Of a DNA stretch of 64,000 nt, positions 49,816-57,758 are shown piece by piece. Location of the stretch: assembly GCF_030269305.1 (NCBI RefSeq), contig NZ_BSTC01000016.1, forward strand, positions 105,453-169,452, in the 5' to 3' direction. Source of the stretch: Kineosporia sp. NBRC 101731. Its GTDB lineage: Bacteria > Actinomycetota > Actinomycetes > Actinomycetales > Kineosporiaceae. Made by a program: the position numbers and the translations under genes. Numbering within the stretch: the first letter of the stretch is position 1; the number at the start of each line of letters is the position of its first letter. The notes below the pieces were generated by a model. The model had not been told where the DNA came from. It saw nothing but the letters and a program-made list of their open reading frames with translations, and did no database searches.

Positions 49816-50055
49816 ATGAACATGACTGAGAACGTCGACTACAAGGCTACTTTCGACCTGATCGACGTCGACCACGACGGCCTGATCTCGGCCGCGGAGC
49901 TGAAGAACCTGATGATCGCGCTCGGCGGCGAGGTCAGCGACGAGATGGCCGAGCACGCCGTCACGGTCATCGACACCGACGGCGACGGTCTGGTCTCCCT
50001 GCCCGAGCTGGCCGACTACCTCGGTGAGAACGCGCCCCGATCTCCCCAGCCCTGA
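49816..50055 (+). CDS. Two-EF-hand calcium-binding protein
   Basis: The 79-residue product carries two canonical EF-hand loops: residues 17-28 (DVDHDGLISAAE) and 53-64 (DTDGDGLVSLPE), each with ligands at positions 1, 3, 5 and 12. It is a small calmodulin-like protein of the actinobacterial CabD/calerythrin kind, acting as a calcium buffer or sensor in the cytoplasm. The stop codon lies inside the first unit of an 11-bp tandem repeat. Confidence 0.93.
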   Translation: MNMTENVDYKATFDLIDVDHDGLISAAELKNLMIALGGEVSDEMAEHAVTVIDTDGDGLVSLPELADYLGENAPRSPQP

Positions 50056-50100
50056 ACCAGCCCTGAACCAGCCCTGAACCAGCCCTGAACCAGCCCTGAA
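50046..50100 (+). repeat. Five exact 11-bp tandem repeats behind the EF-hand gene
   Basis: The unit CCAGCCCTGAA is repeated five times without a change, each copy exactly 11 bp. The first unit holds the stop codon, so copy-number changes would alter only the 3' untranslated region. One helical turn per unit could give a phased bend. Confidence 0.95.
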
Positions 50101-50142
50101 ACCGTTCGAGAGGGCCGCACCGCCGCCCCCTCGAACGGGTTC
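50099..50142. terminator. Hairpin between the EF-hand and TPR genes
   Basis: AACCGTTCGAGAGGGC pairs with GCCCCCTCGAACGGGTT around a 9- to 10-nt loop, with one or two bulges. It lies between two convergent genes and probably terminates both. Confidence 0.7.
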
Positions 50143-50145
50143 TGC

Positions 50146-50919
50146 TCAGGACGCCGCGGCGTGGGCCTGGGCCTGCTGGAGGTTGGCCAGCACCGTGTCG
50201 AGAACCGGCTTGTACACGTCCGGCTCGGTGTCGGCGAGTGTGCTGACGATCGTCGCCACCTCTTCGAGCGTGCCCACCGCAGCGGCGATCTCACCGGTCC
50301 GCACCTGCAGGGTGGCGAGGTTGTTCAGCGCTACCGCCAGCGGGTCGCGGTGCGGCTCCGGGTCCTGCACCGCCAGCATGCGCACTGTCGTGACCGCCTC
50401 GGTCATCGCCTCCAGCGCGCCGGTGTGGTCGCCCATCCGGAACCGGATGGTGGCCAGGCCGCCCAGAGCGCTCGCCGTGGGCAGCATCGCCTGGTCGGGC
50501 ACCACGCTCTGCAGGAACGTGTAGATCTTCACCGCCTCGTCGAGGGACTTCAGCGCGGCCTCGTCGTCACCGGCCGCGGCCTGCTGGTCGGACATGGCCG
50601 TCAGCGCCAGCGCCAGGTTCGGCATGCCGATCGCCTGGTCCTTCTCGGTCACCTGACGCCAGATGCCCGTGGCCTCACCGATGGCCTCCAGCGCGGCCTG
50701 CGACCCGTCCGTGGCCGCCAGCACCAGGCTGCGGCTATAGAGAGCGTTCGCCAGTGCGTTCAACGACTCGGCATCGTCCTGGTCGTCCTGGCTGTCCTGG
50801 CGTCGCAGGTCGATGGCTTCGTCGATGGCCGCCAGGGCCTCCTGCGCACGTCCGGCGTCCGCGTGCTCGGCGAAACGCTCCTCCAGGATGCGTGCCTGCT
50901 CGAGATCCCGCTTGCCCAC
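50146..50919 (-). CDS. Tetratricopeptide-repeat protein
   Basis: The 257-residue product is built of TPR-like helix pairs, about five (AQEALAAIDEAIDLRRQD, SLNALANALYSRSLVLAATD, MPNLALALTAMSDQQAAAGD, ALKSLDEAVKIYTFLQSV, ALNNLATLQVRTGEIAAAV). No enzymatic or membrane segment is present. A scaffold for protein contacts in the cytoplasm is likely. It stands alone, read leftward, 96 bp before the GT2-GtrA fusion gene's end. Confidence 0.85.
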   Translation of the reverse strand: MGKRDLEQARILEERFAEHADAGRAQEALAAIDEAIDLRRQDSQDDQDDAESLNALANALYSRSLVLAATDGSQAALEAIGEATGIWRQVTEKDQAIGMPNLALALTAMSDQQAAAGDDEAALKSLDEAVKIYTFLQSVVPDQAMLPTASALGGLATIRFRMGDHTGALEAMTEAVTTVRMLAVQDPEPHRDPLAVALNNLATLQVRTGEIAAAVGTLEEVATIVSTLADTEPDVYKPVLDTVLANLQQAQAHAAAS

Positions 50920-51015
50920 CCGCGCGGCTCCTTATTCACATTGATCAGGGGGGACAACGTATCCGGACGGGTGGGACAAGTGTCAAAAAGTGACGGTGCG
51001 TGAGCTGTTTCGGAC

Positions 51016-52308
51016 TCAGTGGTGGGCCTTGAAGACCCAGGTCCGCAGCAGGGTGAAACGCAGCGCGGTGGCGAGCAGACTGGCCAGCACCAGCACGGTG
51101 ATCTCCACGACGTGGTGCACGGAGCCGGTCACCGAGCCCAGCAACGCCAGGGAACCGCTGGTCAGGAGCAGGGTGAGCAGGAAGATGGCCATGCCCTGGA
51201 ACTGGTGGCGCCACCAGCGGTGCGGGCCGTGCACACCGAACGTCAGGCTGCGGTTGGCGGCGGTGTTGCCGACCGTGGTGATCAGTAACGCGACCAGGTT
51301 CGCGGCCTGCGCCCCGATCCCGTAGCGCATCAGGGCGTAGAGGATGACGTACGCCACGGTGCTCATCAGGCCGACGGTGGCGAAGCGGATGACCTGCCCG
51401 GTCAGGCCCGGCGGCACACCGTCAGGGTCGACGGTGCGGCCGGTGGCCGAGATGTGGCCCCCGTCGGTGGAGACGGGCCGCAGCTCGGCCCGGATGCCGG
51501 CCAGGGGCAGCTCGCCGGAGGTGAGGGCCTTCGCCACGCGGGCCACGCCCTTGAGGTCGGCCGTGGCGGTGGCGACGATGTCGACGCGGCTGTCCGGGTC
51601 GTCCACCCAGTCCACCGGCACCTCGTGGATCCGCAGGCCGCTGCGCTCGGCGAGCACCAGCAGTTCGGTGTCGAAGAACCAGCCGGTGTCTTCGACCAGG
51701 GGCAGCAGGCGCTTGGCCACGTCACCCCGGATCGCTTTGAAACCGCACTGCGCGTCGGTGAATCCGGCGGCCAGGGTGCCGCGCAGGATCAGGTTGTAGC
51801 AGCGCGAGATCAGTTCGCGCTTGGTGCCCCGCACCACCCGGGAACCGCGGGCCAGGCGGCTGCCGATGGCCAGCTCGGAGTGCCCCGACAGCAGCGGCGC
51901 GACGAGGGGGAGCAGAGCGGTCAGGTCGGTGGAGAGGTCGACGTCCATATAGGCGAGCACGGTGGCGTCCGAGGCGCTCCAGACGGCCCGCAGCGCCCGG
52001 CCGCGGCCCTTCTGTTCCAGGTGCACGGCCTCCACCTCGCGGTAGCGCGCGGCCAGCCGGGTCGCGATCTCGAAGGTGGAGTCGATGCTCGCGTTGTCCG
52101 CGATGGTGATGCGGAAGCGGTAGGGGAACGTGCTGCTCAGGTAGGCGTGCAGGCGCTCGATGCAGGGCTCGATCCCCGCTTCCTCGTTGTAGACCGGGAC
52201 CACGACGTCCAGGGCGGGTACGAGCACGGGCTGGTGGTGGGGCTGTGTCGCGCCGGCAGCCTCGTCAACCGGGCTGCCCTGGCTCTGGAACGTCTGGATC
52301 GCGGTCAT
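51016..52308 (-). CDS. GT2 glycosyltransferase fused to a GtrA-type flippase domain
   Basis: The 430-residue product has a GT2 domain (about 30-260) of the dolichyl/polyprenyl-phosphate sugar synthase kind: VVVPVYNEEAGIEPCIERLH, YMDVDLSTDLTALLPLVAPL with the metal-binding DVD, GSRLARGS and DAQCGFKA. A GtrA domain follows (300-428) with four membrane helices, starting VIRFATVGLMSTVAYVILYA. It should make polyprenyl-phosphate-sugar and flip it outward for cell-wall glycans or protein glycosylation. Such fusions are common in actinobacteria. Confidence 0.92.
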   Translation of the reverse strand: MTAIQTFQSQGSPVDEAAGATQPHHQPVLVPALDVVVPVYNEEAGIEPCIERLHAYLSSTFPYRFRITIADNASIDSTFEIATRLAARYREVEAVHLEQKGRGRALRAVWSASDATVLAYMDVDLSTDLTALLPLVAPLLSGHSELAIGSRLARGSRVVRGTKRELISRCYNLILRGTLAAGFTDAQCGFKAIRGDVAKRLLPLVEDTGWFFDTELLVLAERSGLRIHEVPVDWVDDPDSRVDIVATATADLKGVARVAKALTSGELPLAGIRAELRPVSTDGGHISATGRTVDPDGVPPGLTGQVIRFATVGLMSTVAYVILYALMRYGIGAQAANLVALLITTVGNTAANRSLTFGVHGPHRWWRHQFQGMAIFLLTLLLTSGSLALLGSVTGSVHHVVEITVLVLASLLATALRFTLLRTWVFKAHH

Positions 52309-52438
52309 GGTGGCAACCCTGTCGGCCGACGCTGGTATGTCGGTGGATCCCGGCTAGGCGTCTGCTGTGAGGGATTTCGATCACTGTGCGTCACACTCCG
52401 CCGTTCGGGTGAACCGGCTACCGGCACGCTTACTGCAC

Positions 52439-52454
52439 TCGAACATACGTTCGA
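52439..52454. promoter_or_regulatory. Perfect LexA (SOS) box
   Basis: TCGAACATACGTTCGA matches the Gram-positive/actinobacterial LexA consensus CGAAC-N4-GTTCG with extra symmetric bases. It lies 70-85 bp before the start of the small gene at 52524, between it and the divergent glycosyltransferase, and could also cover that promoter. Confidence 0.85.
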
Positions 52455-52523
52455 TATTCGCTACCGTGAGATGCGCGGGTCGAGTTCGTTATGTCGGTAT
52501 TGAGAAGATAACTGGAGAGAGTC

Positions 52524-52835
52524 ATGCCCAGCGTGCCTCGGATTCGCCGCGCCACTCCGCACGGCCCGGTCCACCGCCTCGAGAAGGGGGAGGGGCTGCC
52601 GGTCGTGGCGGTCATCCGCTGGCACCACGGCATCAACCGCACCGTGCCCGCCACCGCCACCGCGTGGACCCGTGATGCCGTGGAGATCAGCTGGGAGCCG
52701 GACATCGGCGGGGGCCTGCGCTCCGACTGGGTGGCGGCCAGCGACGTGACCCGCGAGATCGATCTGCCGGATCTCGCCGACGACACCGCGCTTCCGCCGC
52801 ACACCATCTCGGGTCAGTCCAAACGCCGCTGGTGA
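52524..52835 (+). CDS. Small protein of unknown function behind a LexA box
   Basis: I do not recognise this 103-residue protein. It is soluble, has a basic N-terminus (VPRIRRATPHGPVHRLEKGE) and beta-rich middle (LPVVAVIRWHHGINRTVPAT, VEISWEP). ATG at 52524 has GGAGAG upstream. The LexA box in its promoter suggests induction on DNA damage. It converges on the YdjM-like gene. A role in DNA repair or tolerance is inference from the box alone. Confidence 0.72.
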   Translation: MPSVPRIRRATPHGPVHRLEKGEGLPVVAVIRWHHGINRTVPATATAWTRDAVEISWEPDIGGGLRSDWVAASDVTREIDLPDLADDTALPPHTISGQSKRRW

Positions 52836-52844
52836 GAAGGTGTC

Positions 52845-53348
52845 TCAGGCAGACGGGGCGGGTGGGTCCCAGCCGAACAGGTAATCGCCGCCGGTGACGA
52901 GCACCAGGGCCTGCCAGGTGATGAACATCGGGAGTCCCCAGCGCAGCCACTTCTCCACGCCACCACCGGAATTGAGCCCCAGCCCGGCGTAGGACCACCA
53001 GGGCGCCATCGGGATGCCGGGCGGCCGTTCGCCGAAGATGAAGTCGGCCAGCAGATGTGACGCCCAGCCGAGGATGAGCGCCCACAGTGCCCAGGCGGCC
53101 TCCGGCGGCACGAACACGAGAACGGCCACGGAGAGCAGGGCGGGGATGCCCCACCAGTGGGTCAGTCCGCGGTGTCCGCCCGGTACCCAGTGCAACCACG
53201 ACTGGTCGGCGTCCGGGCTGGTCCAGCCCGCGGCCGAGGCCGTCCCGATGACGGCCGACGCGGCGGCCTGCCAGAGGGGCGCCCCCGTGGCGGTCGACGT
53301 GGCGATGCTCACGGAGGCGGCGAAGAGTCGGTGCGTGCTGCCGTCCAT
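52845..53348 (-). CDS. YdjM-like (DUF457) membrane metal-dependent hydrolase
   Basis: The 167-residue product begins MDGSTHRLFAASVS and has three to four membrane segments. Conserved His/Asp stand in positions typical of the YdjM group (STHRL, TSPDADQSWLHWVPGGHRGL, LGWASHLLADFIFGE). The fold is that of phospholipase C-like membrane hydrolases. E. coli YdjM belongs to the LexA regulon; here the nearest LexA box is about 0.9 kb upstream of this gene's stop and on the other gene's promoter, so the link is weak. Confidence 0.82.
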   Translation of the reverse strand: MDGSTHRLFAASVSIATSTATGAPLWQAAASAVIGTASAAGWTSPDADQSWLHWVPGGHRGLTHWWGIPALLSVAVLVFVPPEAAWALWALILGWASHLLADFIFGERPPGIPMAPWWSYAGLGLNSGGGVEKWLRWGLPMFITWQALVLVTGGDYLFGWDPPAPSA

Positions 53349-53458
53349 GCCTAGTCGGTATCACGAAGGGCCAGGGAGAAATGGGGGACGCGCGGACTGG
53401 GCAAAGGTGACTTTTCTCCCGAGGGTGCCGGGTCGGGTCGATCGGGGATACTGCCGCG

Positions 53459-54220
53459 GTGTCCATCGAGCCGCCCGACCTGACCGGGCCGACCACGTCC
53501 ACCGCATCGTCCACCATCTCGTCCACCGGATTCACCGAGTCCACCGACGCGTCCTCTGTTGCACCGGACCCGTTCTCGTCCACCCAGCCGTGGGCGATGC
53601 AGCTGGCCGTGCGGGACGAGCGGGCCTCGCGGCCCGCGCATCTGGCGGTCTGCGAGGCGGCCGCGAGCGCGGTGGTGACGCTGCTGACCGACCCGCGCAG
53701 CGCACCGGGTGGTGAGTGGTACCCGTTGGTGCACCACTGGGCGTCGGGGCCGATCCGCAAGGTGGTGCGCCGGGGCCGCGGTGTCACCTTCACCCGGATC
53801 CAGGAGCTCGCCGGGGCGGAGGTCGAGCACGCCGGGGCCCAGGTGCGGGCGTTCGTGCCGGGCCCGGTCGACCAGGTGCCCGCGGCGCTGGCCAAGATGC
53901 AGGTGGGCGGCACCGACATGCCCGGGCGGGGTGAGTCGTCGGCCCCGGTCGAGGGCGGGATCACCGTGGCCCTGACTCCGCTCACCCCGATGACGACGGG
54001 GAAGTCGGCGGCGCAGAGCGCTCACGCCGCGCAGCTGGCGCTGGGGGCGATGACCGATGATGAGCGGCTGCGCTGGGAGAAGTCCGGCTGGGCGGTGCGG
54101 GTGGTCACCCCCGACGCGGCGGGGTGGGCACAGGCCGTCCGCACCGCCCGGGTCGCCGTGCACGACGGCGGCTTCACCGAGGTCGCGCCGGGTACCCAGA
54201 CGGCGCTGGCCTGGTGGTGA
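53459..54220 (+). CDS. PTH2-type peptidyl-tRNA hydrolase-like protein with Ser/Thr-rich N-terminus
   Basis: The 253-residue product starts GTG. The first 45 residues are Ser/Thr/Pro-rich (TSTASSTISSTGFTEST). Then comes a region with WAMQLAVRDERASRPAHLAV, and the C-terminal domain has the PTH2 fold (TTGKSAAQSAHAAQLALGAM, VVTPDAAGWAQAVRTARVAV). It is of the actinobacterial two-part kind and could release peptidyl-tRNA, though bacteria usually rely on Pth1. The N-terminal extension looks disordered. Confidence 0.78.
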   Translation: MSIEPPDLTGPTTSTASSTISSTGFTESTDASSVAPDPFSSTQPWAMQLAVRDERASRPAHLAVCEAAASAVVTLLTDPRSAPGGEWYPLVHHWASGPIRKVVRRGRGVTFTRIQELAGAEVEHAGAQVRAFVPGPVDQVPAALAKMQVGGTDMPGRGESSAPVEGGITVALTPLTPMTTGKSAAQSAHAAQLALGAMTDDERLRWEKSGWAVRVVTPDAAGWAQAVRTARVAVHDGGFTEVAPGTQTALAWW

Positions 54221-54228
54221 CCCGTTGA

Positions 54229-54897
54229 CTACCGGTCCTTGACCTCGTCCACCCGGATCACCGCGATCATGATCAGGAAACGGTCGACCGGGGACAGGCT
54301 CGGGGAGAGGCCGACCCAGTAGCGGTGAGTGCCGCTGAAGAAGCCGTGGACACTCCGCTGCACGTTGGCCATCACGACGGGTTCGGCGTCGTCGCTCACC
54401 ACCTCGATGGCGTTGCCGTTGATCCAGCTCCCGCCGATCAGGCGCAGGTACCGGCCGTTCGCACCGAGGATGCGCAGCTGCGGCGGGCCGAAGAAGGCGC
54501 CGTCCACCTCGACCGAGCCGAGCGGTGTGCCCTGGATGTCGTGGAGCTCGGACCGGCCGGTGCCGGTGAACGACCCTTCCCTGACCATGTCGGCGGCCGA
54601 GGCGCCCTCGCCGTCGTACACCAGGTACTGGCTGGTGACCGCGTCGCCGAAGAACAGACCGGCGCCGGTGGTCTCCCGCACCACGGTGCCGACCCGGGCC
54701 CCTTCGGTGGTGGACAGCTCGTAGCCGCCGTCGCCGAGGAAGTCGGCGTTCTCCACGATCTCGAACTCGTCACCGGACTGAAGGGCCGCGGTGAGGGCCG
54801 GGGTGAGTCGGCCGGCCCGCGGGGGCGCCGGGGTGCGGGACACCGGGGTGACCGGGTCCGGGGTGCCCCAGACCGGTTGTCCTTGATCTGCCATCAC
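54229..54897 (-). CDS. Scramblase/LURP-one-like protein
   Basis: The 222-residue product has a Pro-rich N-terminus of about 45 residues and a beta-rich domain resembling the phospholipid scramblase/LURP-one barrel (VGTVVRETTGAGLFFGDAVT, LHDIQGTPLGSVEVDGAFFG, LRILGANGRYLRLIGGSWIN) ending in a hydrophobic helix (RFLIMIAVIRVDE). The true biochemical role in bacteria is not known. It converges on the PTH2 gene, 9 bp away. Confidence 0.7.
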   Translation of the reverse strand: MMADQGQPVWGTPDPVTPVSRTPAPPRAGRLTPALTAALQSGDEFEIVENADFLGDGGYELSTTEGARVGTVVRETTGAGLFFGDAVTSQYLVYDGEGASAADMVREGSFTGTGRSELHDIQGTPLGSVEVDGAFFGPPQLRILGANGRYLRLIGGSWINGNAIEVVSDDAEPVVMANVQRSVHGFFSGTHRYWVGLSPSLSPVDRFLIMIAVIRVDEVKDR

Positions 54898-55059
54898 GCG
54901 AGGTTAACGGGTGGATGTTCTCCGGTACCCGAGTTCGGATCTGCGGGGCACCCGGCGCCCGCCGCCCGAGGGTCCGGGTGGCGGGCGCCGGGGAGCCCAG
55001 AGCAGTTCACCTCGATCCCTTCGGGGGAGCGAGGCCGGCCGGGGTCCTCGGTCGTGGGC

Positions 55060-55698
55060 TCAGTGGCCCCGGGAGACCCAGGCGTCGTAGTCCTTCGACT
55101 CGGTGCCGATCGAGGTGGAGTCACCGTGGCCGGTGAGTACCTCGGTGTCGCCGGGCAGAGTCAGCAGCCGGGTCCGGATCGAGTCCAGGATCACCGGGAA
55201 GCTGCTGAACGAACGGCCGGTTGCGCCCGGTCCCCCGCAGAACAGCGTGTCGCCGCTGACCAGGGTGTTCAGCGCCGGCACGGACAGGCAGACCGCGCCG
55301 GGGGAGTGTCCCGGCGTGTGCAGCACCTGCACGGTGGTGCCGGCCACCTCGAGCGTCTGGCCGTCGGCCAGGGCCTTCGGCTCGTGGCCCGGGTGCACCA
55401 CGTCCCACAGCATCCGGTCGTCGGGGTGCAGGTACACCGGGGCGTCCTGCCCGCCGGCGCCGGCGACCGCGAGGGCGGCGTTGATGTGGTCGTTGTGGCC
55501 GTGGGTGCAGACCACACCGACCAGCGTCCGCGAACCGATCGCCTCGACGATCGGTGCCGCCTGGTGGGCCGCGTCGACGACCAGTACCTCGTCGTCGTCA
55601 CCGATCAGCCAGACGTTGTTGTCGACGTCGAAGTCCTGGCCGTCGAGCGAGAACACCCCGCTGGTGACGACCTTGTCGATCCGGAGCTGACCGCTCAC
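55060..55698 (-). CDS. Metallo-beta-lactamase-fold hydrolase, partner of mscR
   Basis: The 212-residue product has the metal motif [13 protein letters not shown], a further His in [20 protein letters not shown] and [11 protein letters not shown], as in the glyoxalase II branch. It starts with GTG overlapping the mscR stop by 4 nt. In mycobacteria a similar gene follows mscR, so the likely role is hydrolysis of the S-formyl-mycothiol formed from formaldehyde, completing detoxification to formate. Inference from context; the thioesterase specificity is not visible. Confidence 0.88.
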   Translation of the reverse strand: MSGQLRIDKVVTSGVFSLDGQDFDVDNNVWLIGDDDEVLVVDAAHQAAPIVEAIGSRTLVGVVCTHGHNDHINAALAVAGAGGQDAPVYLHPDDRMLWDVVHPGHEPKALADGQTLEVAGTTVQVLHTPGHSPGAVCLSVPALNTLVSGDTLFCGGPGATGRSFSSFPVILDSIRTRLLTLPGDTEVLTGHGDSTSIGTESKDYDAWVSRGH

Positions 55699-56780
55699 AG
55701 CACGACCACCGAACGCAGCACCTGGCCGGTCTTCATCTTCGCGAAGGCCTCCTCGACGCCGTCCAGTGCGATCGTCTCGCTGACGAACTTCTCCAGCGGC
55801 AGCCGGCCCTGCAGGTGCAGGTCGACCATCGTCGGGAAGTCTCGGCTGGGCAGGCAGTCGCCGTACCAGGACGACTTCAGCGACCCGCCCCGGCCGAACA
55901 CGTCGGCCAGCGGGAGCTCGAGCTTCATCTCCGGGTTCGGCACGCCGACCAGGACGACGGTGCCGGCCAGGTCGCGCGCGTAGAACGCCGTCCGGTAGGT
56001 CTCCGGGCGGCCGACCGCGTCGACCACCAGGTCGGCGCCGAAGCCACCGGTGAGGGCCTGGATCGCCTCGACCGCGTCGGTGGCCTTCGAGTTCACCGTG
56101 TGGGTGGCACCGAACTCGGTGGCCCACTGCAGCTTCGTGTCGTCCACGTCCACAGCGATGATCGTGCGGGCGCCGGCGAGCCGGGCCCCGGCGATCGCGG
56201 CGTTGCCCACACCGCCGCAGCCGATGACGGCCACGGTGTCGTCGCGGCCCACGTTGCCGGTGTTCAGGGCCGCACCCAGACCGGCCATCACGCCACAGCC
56301 GAGCAGACCGGCGACGGCCGGGCGCACGGCCGGGTCGACCTTCGTGCACTGGCCGGCGGCGACCAGCGTCTTCTCGATGAACGCCCCGATACCCAGCGCG
56401 GGGGAGAGCTTGGTCCCGTCCTCCAGGGTCATCGCCTGGGAGGCGTTGTGGGTGTTGAAGCAGTACTGCGGCCGGCCCCGCAGGCAGGCCCGGCAGGAGC
56501 CGCAGACCGCGCGCCAGTTCAGGATCACAAAATCACCGGGTGTGACGTCGGTCACGCCCTCGCCCACGCTCTCGACCACACCCGCCGCCTCGTGGCCGAG
56601 GAGGAAGGGGAAATCATCGTTGATGCCACCCTCGCGGTAGTGCAGGTCGGTATGACACACCCCGCAGGCCTGGATCTTCACCACGGCTTCACCCGGACCG
56701 GGATCCGGCACGATGATCGTCTCGACCGACACCGGCGCGCCCTTTGCCAGTGACACCACTCCACGCACCTGCTGCGCCAT
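55695..56780 (-). CDS. mscR: S-(hydroxymethyl)mycothiol dehydrogenase
   Basis: The 361-residue product is a zinc-dependent medium-chain alcohol dehydrogenase. It has the catalytic zinc ligands [15 protein letters not shown] and [11 protein letters not shown], the structural zinc cysteines [15 protein letters not shown] and the NAD loop [15 protein letters not shown]. The sequence is of the AdhE2/MscR group, which oxidises the adduct of formaldehyde and mycothiol. The gene is coupled to the metallo-hydrolase downstream. The promoter shows direct repeats. Confidence 0.93.
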   Translation of the reverse strand: MAQQVRGVVSLAKGAPVSVETIIVPDPGPGEAVVKIQACGVCHTDLHYREGGINDDFPFLLGHEAAGVVESVGEGVTDVTPGDFVILNWRAVCGSCRACLRGRPQYCFNTHNASQAMTLEDGTKLSPALGIGAFIEKTLVAAGQCTKVDPAVRPAVAGLLGCGVMAGLGAALNTGNVGRDDTVAVIGCGGVGNAAIAGARLAGARTIIAVDVDDTKLQWATEFGATHTVNSKATDAVEAIQALTGGFGADLVVDAVGRPETYRTAFYARDLAGTVVLVGVPNPEMKLELPLADVFGRGGSLKSSWYGDCLPSRDFPTMVDLHLQGRLPLEKFVSETIALDGVEEAFAKMKTGQVLRSVVVL

Positions 56781-57124
56781 ACTCGTCCGGCCTCCTAAGA
56801 CAGTGATAGGGCAGTGATATTGCCCATGATGTTGTCCGTGTGACTTCCTGAGAGACCTTATGTGCTCGGGGCGTCATGGCGGCAGAGGTGGTTGCGAAGG
56901 ATGCTCCGAGTTGCGCTATTCGCACCGTGCCATGGATGGCGCAGTCCGCCGGTGGTCTCCGGGGATCTCCGCTGATCGGTGGAGGGCGGTGACCCTGGCG
57001 GCGGTGGGCCGACTCGGGCACAATGATCCGCGACACGCGTCCGTGTGGACAGGTGCCGATGGTCCAAGTCCCGAGCTGAGGTCGTTGGGGAAGACGAACC
57101 TCAAACCGGGTCGAGGAGGGCCAG
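56781..57124. promoter_or_regulatory. Divergent promoter region of mscR and the DUF3145 gene
   Basis: This 344-bp gap holds CAGTGATA twice (56801-56808 and 56812-56819), an 11-bp-phased direct repeat 20-40 bp before the mscR start, next to an AT-rich CAATAT that could be its -10 box. The remainder contains the second promoter, which I cannot pinpoint, and no gene. Confidence 0.45.
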
Positions 57125-57628
57125 ATGTCGGGTGCCATCACGCGAGGCGTGCTGTTTGTGCATTCCGCGCCGAGCGCGTTGTGCCCACATGTGGAATGGG
57201 CAGCGGGCGGCGTACTAGGGCTGCGCTTGTCGCTGGACTGGATAGAACAGCCGGCGGCGCCAGGGTTGTACAGGACAGAGCTGTCCTGGCAGGCACCGCA
57301 GGGTATGGGTGCACGGCTGACGTCAGCTCTGCGTGGCTGGGCACATCTCCGGTTCGAAGTGACTGAGGAAGCTAGTCAGGGGGTAGACGGCGGGCGTTGG
57401 AGTCATACCCCTGAACTGGGCATCTTCCATGCCGTGACGGATGTCCACGGCAATGTCATGGTGCCCGAGGACCGCATTCGCGCCGCGATGGAGATCGGCC
57501 ACGCCGACCCCCTGCTCATGCAGCGCGAGCTCGACCTGGCCCTGGGCCGGGCCTGGGACGACGAGCTGGAGCCCTTCCGCTATGCGGGGGACGGCGCACC
57601 TGTGCGCTGGCTGCACCGCGTCGGTTAA
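57125..57628 (+). CDS. DUF3145 family protein
   Basis: The 167-residue product matches the actinobacterial DUF3145 family: TRGVLFVHSAPSALCPHVEW, the core SWQAPQGMGARLTSALRGW, LRFEVTEEAS and the tail ELDLALGRAWDDELEPFRYA. The family is widespread in actinobacteria next to the fatty-acid synthase genes; its role is unknown. It lies convergent with fabF and is followed by a terminator. Confidence 0.9.
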   Translation: MSGAITRGVLFVHSAPSALCPHVEWAAGGVLGLRLSLDWIEQPAAPGLYRTELSWQAPQGMGARLTSALRGWAHLRFEVTEEASQGVDGGRWSHTPELGIFHAVTDVHGNVMVPEDRIRAAMEIGHADPLLMQRELDLALGRAWDDELEPFRYAGDGAPVRWLHRVG

Positions 57629-57649
57629 GACACCACCGCACCACGTACG

Positions 57650-57688
57650 AAGGGCCGGTCCCCAACCCGGGGGGACCGGCCCTTTTCA
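57650..57688 (+). terminator. Terminator of the DUF3145 gene
   Basis: The stem AAGGGCCGGTCCCC pairs with GGGGACCGGCCCTT, 14 bp, around a 7-nt loop, followed by TTC. This is a good intrinsic terminator, 21 bp behind the stop codon. Confidence 0.85.
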
Positions 57689-57706
57689 CGTGCCGTGACG
57701 TCTGCT

Positions 57707-57748
57707 GTGGTCATGCGGACGTTCCCGGGGGAACGTCCGCATGACCAC
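57707..57748. repeat. Perfect palindrome before the end of fabF, related to the hairpin family
   Basis: Arms of 20 bp, GTGGTCATGCGGACGTTCCC and its exact reverse complement, are separated by two bases. The outer part TGGTCATGC and the flank CACGAAGG resemble the GTGATCATGC outer arm and flank of the hairpin family. It may terminate fabF. Confidence 0.8.
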
Positions 57749-57758
57749 GAAGGGTTAC

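Noticed and set aside
50046..50100. 11-bp tandem repeats as a CRISPR or replication iteron
   Set aside because: No spacers and no replication gene nearby. Located in a 3' untranslated region.
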